Of a stretch of DNA of 11,884 nucleotides, positions 1 through 9,000 are shown piece after piece; position 1 is the first letter of the stretch, and the number at the start of each line of letters is the position of its first letter. The translations under genes and the position numbers were made by a program. The DNA is from an uncultured Verrucomicrobiota bacterium (GTDB taxonomy: Bacteria > Verrucomicrobiota > Verrucomicrobiae > Opitutales > Opitutaceae). Where the stretch lies: NCBI GenBank assembly GCA_946482165.1, contig CAMLQS010000144.1, positions 1 to 11,884 on the forward strand, given 5' to 3'. The notes beneath the pieces are model-generated. The model was not told the DNA's origin and ran no database searches. It saw nothing but the letters and a program-made list of their open reading frames with translations.

Positions 1-3000
1 CCCTGGTTGTAGAAGCGGGCGCGGAGGTAGTAGTGGCCGAGGTCGGCGTCGTATTGCTCACCCCGATACAGGTAGGCGTTGTCGCTCGCGCCGGTGCGGC
101 CGATCAGATTGCCGAAGGCGTCGTGGTCCCAGGTGTCGGTGATCGCGCCGGTTTCGTCGGTGAGGGCGCGGACGCTGCCGCCGCCGTCGTAGACGTAGAA
201 CGAGCGGGGGGCAGGGAGCGAGGAGCCTGGAGCCTGAGTCGAAACCGAGAGGAGGTCGTGGCCGTAAGCGTAGGCCTTGATCGTGGTGCCATCGGAGTCG
301 GTGGTCGTCTCCTCCAGGACCTGCGCGTAGCCGGTAAGATTGTTGGCGCAAACCAGGTAGCTCGTGCTGGAAACGAGCTGCGACGACGCGTTGAGGATCG
401 TTTTGCCGATCCGGATGCCGTCCGCGTCGTAGGCGAGGTAGACCTTCGACAGGTCGGAACGAGTGCGGACGATCAGCCTGTCCTCGAAGTCGTAGATATC
501 GGGCGAGGCGGGAGAAGACGCCAGACCGGCGGTCTGGCCTACCGTCGTGTTGCCGTTGGCGTCGTAGGTGTCGGTGTTGAGCCAGTCGCGGACGCTGTAG
601 CTGTTCGTCGTCGTGGAGAGCGCCGGGACGGTGGAGGTCCGAGCGAGGCGGTTGCCGACGGCGTCCAAGGTATAGCCAAGGGCGCCGTTTTGGGCTCCGG
701 CGCCGCTGATCGTCTCCGAGGTGAGGCGGTAGGTGGCGTCGTAAGCGTAGGCCACCGCGCGGCCGGTGGACTCGGTCGCGTTGCTGCGGCGCCCGCTCGG
801 CGTGAGGGTGTAGACGTAGGAGCGCACCGTCTGCGCCGTGCCGTGCCTGACGGTCGTCGAGGTGAGGCGGTTGAGCGAATCGTAGCCGTAGGCATGGGCA
901 AGGCCGTTGGGCGTCGCCACGCTGTCCAGACTGCCGACGGGGTTGTAGGCGTAGCTCGTGGTGAGGACTGTTTGGTCGCCCGAGGCGTCGTCTACATAGG
1001 CGAGGCGTCCGGAGGCGTCGTAGCGATAGCCGACGTTCATCCCGCCCTCGGTGTCGGAGACGACTTCCTTCAGCAGATCGTTCGCGTGGTAGTCATAATC
1101 GAGAACGGCCCGGCCCGTATCTTTGTAGTCGATACGTCCGCGTTCGTCGCGAGGCGTGTCTTCGACGTAGAGCAGGTCGCCCGCCGCATTGTAGGTCCGG
1201 GCGGCTTCGCGTCGGCCGTTCGCGTCGTAGTCATACTCCACGCGAACGATGGCGTGCGAGTAGGCGCGGCTGGGGTGCAGCGGGTCGGCGGTCTTCGCGA
1301 CGAGGCGGTTGAGCTCGTCGTAGGTGAAAGTCGTCGTCCGGCCGAGGAAGTCCTTTCGCGTCTCCAGGTTGCCGGCGAGGTCGTAGGTGAAGCGCTCGAC
1401 GCTTCCGTCCGGCAGCGTGCGCGAAACGCGTCGGCCTTGTTCGTCGTAAGCGTGGCGCGTGACGCGGCCCAGCGCGTCGGTCTGGGTGGTCTGGCGCCCC
1501 GCCTCGTCGTAGCCGTAGCTGGTCGTCTGCTGGCGCGCGTCGGTGACGCTCTTCAGGCGGCCGAGTTCATCGTAGCCGTAACGGGTGATGCGCCCTTCGG
1601 CGTCCACGCTTTCCACGCGTCGACCGAGGGCGTCGTAGACTTCGCGCTGGCGCGTCTGGTCGGGGAAGATCGTCTCGGTGCGGCGGTTGAGCTGGTCGTA
1701 GAGGTAGCGCGTGGTGTTCCCGCGCGCGTCGGTGACCGTGGCGACGTTGCCCGCCTCGTCGTAGGTGGTGACGGTGGCGCGGGCGGAGTCGAGGTCGCCG
1801 TCGCGGGTGAACACGAGCGCGTCGCCGTCGGCGTTGACCGTGAACTGCGCGGGCAGCGCACCGGGCGGGGTGACGCGCGTGCGCCGGCCGGCGGCGTCGT
1901 AGGCGTAGGCCGTGCGGTTGCCCTGCGCGTCGTAGTTGTCCGTCACCCGTCCCGCGAGGTCGTAGCGCGTCGCCGAGAGCAGCGTGCCGGAACCGGGGGT
2001 GGCGGCAATGGCCAGGGCGCGGTCGACGACGTCGGCGTCGAGCTGGTAGCTGGCGATGACGCGGCCGAGAACGTCGTAACAGGCGCGGGTCCAACGGCCG
2101 GCGCGGTCCTTGGCGAGGATGCGGCGGTTTTCGGCGTCGTAGGCGAATTCCTCGGTGTAGGCGGCCTTGAGCGGGGCTCCCGAATCATCGGTGCCGATGG
2201 TGACGGGCGGGTAGGTGGTGCGACCCAGATCGCCGCGGTCGTCATACTCGTGGGTGGTGACGCGGCCGAGTTCGTCGGTGAAGGTGACGGGTTTGCCGTT
2301 CTCGTCGTATTCGGTGTGGCTGAAGCGCGGGGCGTCGTCGGTGTGGCCGGGAAGGTAGGTGAAGGTGACGCGGCCTTCGCCGTCGTATGCGTAGCGGGTG
2401 ACGAGGGTCTGGATGCTCAGGTCGGCGCGGGTGGCGGTGCGGGTCTCGCTCTCCACGCGGCCGAAATCGTCGTAAGCGTAGGTGGTGGTGACGCCGGGTT
2501 CGGAGGCGGAGCGGTATCCGACAGTCTGAGTGAGGAGGCGGTCTTGCCCATCGTAGGTGGAGTGCGTCTGGACGCCGGAGGCGTCTTGAAGGACGAGGAG
2601 GTTGCCGCGTGGGTCGTAGGAGAGGAATCGGGTCTCGTTTTGCCCGGCGTCGATGAGCTTTGCCGGCTGGCCGCGTGCGCCGCGCGAGGCGTCGGCGGGG
2701 TGGTATTCGCTGGTCGTCGCGTGGCCGAGGGCGTCCACGACGATGAGCGGGTTGCCGCGTTCATCGTAGGTGGTGGAGGTCGTGCGCCCGAGCGGATCGG
2801 TCTGGGTGAGCACGCGACCGGAGGAGTCGTAGGTGTAGCGGGTGACGTGGCCGAGCGGATCGGTCTGGCTGAGCACGTCGCCGGCTTCGTTGTAGGTGTA
2901 GGACAAGACCGAACCGTCGGGACGCGTCGTTTGGAGCACGTTGCCCTGGTCGTCGTATTGGTGGCGGGTGGCGTTGCCGAGGCGGTCGACGATTTTTTCT

Positions 3001-6000
3001 ACATTGGCCTCGTCGCGGACGAATTCGACGGCGGCGCCAGTGGCGTCGAACTGCGCGACGAGGCGGCCGTCGTCGTCGTATTCGTTGCGCAGGGCGAGGG
3101 TGCCGCGCGGATCGACGATGTTTTTCAAGTAGTGGGCGAGATGGGCGTCGGCCGGCGCGATGGAGCCGGTGTAATACTCGTAGGAGGTGAAGGCCCCGGC
3201 GCGGTCGAGCACGCCTTGGAGATCGCCGTGCCGGTCGTAGACGTAGTCGATGTAGGAGCCGTAGGGGTCGCGCAGGCTTTCGATGCGGCCGGTGGAGTCG
3301 CGGTTGATGACCACGCTTCGGGCGGGGTCGGGCGCGCCGTCGGTCGTTCCCGCGGCCTTGTGGGTGATTTGGGAAACGCGGCCGGTGGCGGAGTCGCGCA
3401 CCAGTTCGAGGCGGTTGCCTTGGAGGTCGGCGATGGATTCGAGGCCGTCGCGTTCGTCGAGGAGGTAGACGGTGCCGTCGTCGGCGGTGTAGCGGAAGCG
3501 GGTGGCGTCGAAGACGGGCGCGTCGGGATCGTAGTCGCCGCGGAGCTGGACGGAACCGGACGCGGCGCCGTCGACGAGCCAGGCGGGTGCGGTGTCGACG
3601 AGTTCCAGGGTGCCGCGGGTGCGGGCGTTGGCGGGGCGGAAGCGGATGCGCGCCTGGGTGATGGGGAGCGTGAAGCTTTGGTTGGCGTCCAGATCGAGGC
3701 CGAAGAGCATGGAGGCGAGCACGGCGGTGCCGTCGGCGCCGGTGCCGGTCTGGACATCCAAGTAGGCTTCGAAAGTCTGGAGCGTGTCGTCGGGGAAAGA
3801 GAGGGTGACGAGGTGCTTGACCGGCCGGGCGCCAAAGGGCGGCGTGTCGGGGTCCAGCGTATAGAGATAATAGGTGCTGCTGAAGGCGTCGAAGGTCTGG
3901 ACATCGAGGAGCCAGTCGCGGCCGAGCGCGCGGTTTTTCCGGACCTTCACGGAGTTGACGCCGAGTTTCCAGCCATGGCCGAAATCTCCGGGAGTGGCGC
4001 GGTCGCGGGTGTCGTAGCTTCGGATGATCTCGACCGGAATCCCGGCGAAGGGGAGGGAGAGGTCACGGAAAGCGACGGAGAAGACGCCGACTTTGCGACG
4101 GCCGTCGACGGTGACGCGCACGGAGTCGGAAACGAATTCCGTGCCGGAGCGAGTGGCGAGGACGAGGCGGAGGTCGTAGAGGCCGTTGCGGAGAAGGCCG
4201 GGGTCGAAGGTGCCCAGCGCGCCGGCGGTGGAGCCGGAACCGGCCGGCGAGTCGGCGGAGGCGAAGTCGATCCACGGAGCGGCGGTCTCGGAGGCGGCGC
4301 GGTATTGGAGACGATAGGAGGCGAAGTCGGGGTCCTGCGCGAAACCGGTGACGGCGACGGGGGCGGTGATCGTGTCGTCTGCGACGGGCGCGACGATGGA
4401 GACGGAGCCCTCGATGCTTGCGTCGGCCGGTATGACGGTGACGCCAAAACGGGGAGTCTCCGCCGAGGCGCCCAGGGGGTCGCGGGCGACCGCGTAGAAG
4501 GTGTAGGCGCCGGGGGCGAGATCGCCGAAGTCGGCGACGAAGGGCGCGGTGGTGTCGGTCACGCGCCGTTCGGCCGTGGCGGGGGCGGGGCCGGTGGCGA
4601 CGAAGTCCACCGCGACGGCGTCGCCATCCGGATCGGACGCGACGCCGTCGGCGTAGAGCTCGTCGGAGCCTTGGATGACGCGGGTGGGCGGGAAGGTCGC
4701 GACCAAGGTGGGAGCTTGGTTGCGCGTGCCGGCGACGGTCACGGTGGTCGAGGCGGCGGTCGAAAGGTCGCCGTCGGAGACGGTCAGGGTGAGCGTGTAG
4801 GCGCCGGGCTGAACGAAGGTGGCGACGGTTTCGGCGGAGGACGGGGTGCCGAAGACGACGCCGCGGGTGTTGTCGGAGCGGTCGGACGTGACGCTCCAAG
4901 CGTAACTCAAAGCGGAGCCGGCGGGGAGGCCATCGTCGGCGACAGCCGTGCGCACGGTCGAGGCCGAGCCAAGGGCGGCGGCGAAAGGCGGCGGCAGGCT
5001 TACGGTGGGGGGCTGGTTTACGACCGGAGAGACGGTGACGGCGACATCCGCCGTGCCTGTCAGCTGGGAGTCGGAGACGGAGAGGCGCAGCACGTAAGCG
5101 CCGGCGGCCGGGAAGGTGACGCGCGTTTCGAGCGCGGAAGCGTCGGCGAATGCCGCGGCAGCCGGTCCGGAGACCTGGGTCCAGGCACGGGAGAGCGGTG
5201 CCCCGACGGGCTGGCCGTCATCGAGGGCGGCGGCCACGAGCGAGGCGGGTTGTCCGGCAAAGGCGGAGTCGGAGCCAAGCGCGGCGGCGACGAGCGGGGC
5301 TTGGTTGGGCGCCGCCTCGACGGCGACCTGGTAGGTGTGAGTGGCGAAGAGTCCGCCGGCGCCGTCGGCGCCCTCGGTGACGGTGAGCGCGATGGTGTAA
5401 GCTCCGGGAACGGGGAAGAGGAGCGTGCAATCTGCGGCGTCGCGGTTGCCGAAGACGACGGCGAAACCGGAGGCGTCGGTTTGCGTCCAGCGGTAGGTGA
5501 GGCCGCCGCCGGCGGGAAGTCCGTCGTCGGTGACGGAGAAGGGGAAGACGCGGGCGACGCCGGGGCCGACCGTGATGGCGGCGGGCGCGCTGATGCGCGG
5601 AGGCTGGTTCGCGCGCGGGCCGACGGTCACGACGACGTCGTCGGGCTCGGAGACGAGTTCGCCGTCGTTCGCGGTGAGGCGCAGCGTGTAGGTGCCGGAG
5701 CGGGAGAAGCGGACGCGTTGCACCAGGCCGTCGGGAGCGATCGGTAGGTCGGATTCGTCGACAAAGCCGACGTAGGCGGCGTCCGTCGCGGGCACGACCT
5801 GCCAGAGGTAGGTCAGGCGACCGGGGTTCAGCGGCAAGTCGTCGTCGGACGCGGCGCCGTTGAGGACGAGCGTTTGGTTCTCGGAGAGGGCGATGTCGGC
5901 GCCTGCGGCGACGACAGGGGCGCGGTTCAGCGGACTGGTGACGCGGAGCGTGAGTTCGTCCTGGCCGGAGAGGGCGCCGTCGCTGGCGGTGAGGCGGACG

Positions 6001-9000
6001 ACGTAGGTGCCGATGGCTGAAAAGGAGAGCGCGGTGTCCCGGCTGGTGGCGTCGCCGAAGGTCACTGCGCCGCCGGCGGGGGCGCTGAGCTCGGTCCAGG
6101 AGAAGGCGAGGGCGCCGCCGGCGGGGAGGCCGTCGTCTTGCACGACGGGGCGGGCGTGGAGCACGGTGTCGCGTGAAAACTCGAGGTCGGCGCCGAGGCT
6201 CACCTGGGGGGCGGCGTTGCCTTCGGGGCCGACGATGACGGTGAGTTCGTCGTAGGCGGAGCGATCCCCGTCGGAAGCCGTGAGGCGCAAGACGTAGGTG
6301 CCCTGGGCGCGGAAGGCGATGGCGGTGTCGAATTGATCGCGGGCTTCGGGGGCGGGATTGAACTCGACCGCGCCGGGGCCGGAGCGCTTGGACCAGGATG
6401 CGGTGAGCACGGCTCCGGCCGGGAGGCCGTCGTCGTTGCTCACGACGGCGGGGACGCGGAGGGTCGCGTTGAGCGGAATGGTGATGTCGTCGCCGACATT
6501 GACGTAGGGCGCCGCGTTGGCGGGAACGTCGACGGTGACCGTGAGCTCGTCGCGACCGGCGGAGTCCGCCGAACCGACGCGGACGGGAGCGCCATCCAGC
6601 CATTCCGTAACCGAAAGCTCGATACGGTAGACGCCGGCCCGGTCGAAGGTGAGCTGGCGCTTGAGGGGATTGGCCGGATCGAGCGGATCGGGCGCGATCA
6701 TGGCCGCGCCTGCGGGATCGCCCGAAAGGGCCGGTGTGAAGTCGAGCTGACGCCAAGAGTAGGCCAGCGTGCGGCCGAGGGGCTGGCCGTCGTCGACCAT
6801 CGAGGCTTCGACATGGAGGATGCCATTTAGCGGCAGGGCGACGTCCGGGCCCACGTTCACCGCGGGCGGCTGGTTATCGCCCGGTCGGACCGTGATTTGG
6901 ATCTCATCGTGGCCTGACAGCGCGCCATCCGAGACGGTGAGGCGCAGGACGTAAATCCCGGGGGCGGAAAAGCCGAGCGAGGAATCCGCGCGGGTGGCGT
7001 CACCGAAAGAGACGGCGGGCGGCCCCGAGATGCGCGCCCATTGATACGACAGCGTGTCGGCAGGCAGGCCGTCGTCGCTGATGACGAGCGTGGGCGGGGT
7101 AAACGACTCGCCGAACTTAACGCTGAAGTCGGCGCCCAGATCGACCGAAGGGGCGGCATTGACGGCATCCGTTACGGTGACGACGACCTGATCGGCCCCG
7201 GCCAACTCACCGTCGTTTACTTCCAGTCGAAGGACGTAGGTGCCGGTGGCCTGAAAGGCGACGGTGGTGTTCCGCGCGGCGGTGTCGCCCCAGACTACGG
7301 GAGCCGGGCCCGACACGACGGACCAAGCGTAGGCGAACACGCCGCCCGCGGGTTGATCGTCGTCGGAGATTGTGGGACTGAGCCGGAGAGACCGGTCAAG
7401 AGAGAGGGCGAGGTCGTCGCCGACGTTCACCTGCGGGGCTTGGTTGTCGGGGGCGACCACGAGCACGGTGAGGTCGTCGAAGCTCTCGAGTTCGCCGTCG
7501 TCGGCGGTGAGACGGAGTTTGTAGGTGCCGACTGCGCCGAAGACGACGCGGGGCGCGGCGGATGAGATGTCGTCGAAGAGAACGGATCCGGGAGCGGGCT
7601 CGGAAAGGACGGTCCAGTTCAGGACCGGCGCGATGTCGAGCGGCAAGCCATCGTCGCTGACCGTCGTCGGCAGCGTCTCCACGGCGCCGAGCAGGGCGGT
7701 GCGGTAGGTGCCCGTGCGAACGACAGGGGCGCGATTTATGCCCGCGGGACATTTGCCGGACCGGCCGAGGGCGACGATCCCGGCGATCTCGGCGTCTGAC
7801 AGGGCACGATCATAGAGGGCGACCTCGTCCAAAAGCCCCCGGAAGCCATTTCCTCCATGCGGCCAGCTGAGAGCGAACGCGGCCTCGGTGCGCAAGCGCA
7901 TGGTCAAATCCGTCCGCTCGCCCAAGAATACTCCGTTGAGATATACCCGGACACGCGCCCCGGCGGGGTCGTAGGTGACGGCCAGATGGTTGAATCCCAG
8001 GGCTACGTGGGTATCGAGATCCAGCCAAAGATTCTCTCCGTTGACGTAACGAAGATCCAAGCTGATCTGATACTCCAAGGCGCCTCGGTGCGTGACCCGC
8101 GCGTTGACACCCGAATCGGAATAGCCACCCCAACCCCAGAGCACGCCGCTTTTCCCTCGGTATTGGCCGTCTTCCTCTTGTAGTAGCGGATCGAACCAGT
8201 GTTCCACCGTGAAGCCTGTTCCGGCGGCGAGATCGAGATCCGTGCGATCTGTCGTGACGATTCCTCGGTCAACGTTGCCACAGTCCAGGGCCAAACCGAC
8301 CTGACCCGCGCCGAAGCTGCTTTTCCCCGACATCATCCGTCGACTCAGCAAATCGACAAGATCTCCGTTGAGCGGCCACCACGCCACCACGCCCGCGGGA
8401 AGCGGGTCGCAGGCATCGGCAACGCGCACCGTCGTCGTGGCCGTGGCGCCGAGCTCCGAATCCGTGGCGGAGAACTTGAGCTGGTAGACGCCGGGGACGG
8501 AGAATGTCGCGAGCGTCTCGGCCTCATTTGGCGACGAGATGCTGATCGCCGGGCTCGGAAGCACCGGCGCCCATTGGACGTCCACGTCGGATCCAACCGG
8601 TTGGCCGTCGTCTTGGACGTGTCCTGAAAGCGTGACCGGTTGCGTTGTGCGGGCGTCGACAAAGCCGGGCGCGGCGATGATCGGCGGCTCGTTGGCCGCC
8701 ACAATCAAGGTATAGGCTTGGGTGGCGGTGAGGCCGGCCGAATCGGAGACCTCGACGACGACGTCCGTTTCACCGATATGCTGCGGTCCCACGCTCCACG
8801 TGATACGACCGCTGACCGGATCGATGCTCATGCCGGCGGGAGCGGTGACCAGCCGATAGGAAAGAAGGCCTCCTTCCGGATCCTCCGCTTGCAAGTCATA
8901 GACATACGTTCCGCCCCCTGTGAGCACGAGCGTGGTCTCCAGAATGAAATTGGAGCTGGAGGTCTGGCGTTCCGCGAAAAACAGATCGATCGGATAGGTT

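Noticed and set aside
1..3300. The regular recurrence of gtcgta could suggest a CRISPR or satellite array
   Set aside because: The recurring hexamer is the antisense of the Tyr-Asp codons of YD repeats, in phase with coding sequence. There are no uniform repeats and spacers.
3125..3904. A 259-codon minus-strand frame rich in S, T and P
   Set aside because: It is out of phase with the continuous RHS frame; the biased S/T/P composition comes from GC-rich codons read in the wrong frame.
4063..4899. A 278-codon minus-strand frame
   Set aside because: It is an arginine/proline/histidine-rich shadow in a different phase from the real gene, which reads as Ig-like and PKD-like domains here.
33..5747. 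A 1,904-codon open frame on the + strand that looks like a giant gene
   Set aside because: It is codon-aligned antisense to the RHS/PKD gene. Its translation is low-complexity G/V/A/R/E with no domain, while the minus strand gives clear YD, RHS-core and PKD motifs over the same bases. It exists because the sense gene avoids TTA, CTA and TCA.
5218..6756. A 512-codon minus-strand frame rich in arginine
   Set aside because: It is an out-of-phase shadow of the PKD-like array; its extreme R/P/H content and lack of motifs mark it as non-coding.
7810..8281. Overlapping small minus-strand frames that could suggest a break in the main gene
   Set aside because: They are out of phase. The main frame reads cleanly through the region as a LamG domain with its terminal L-L-D-E-V-A-L-Y-D-R-A-L-S motif, so there is no frameshift.
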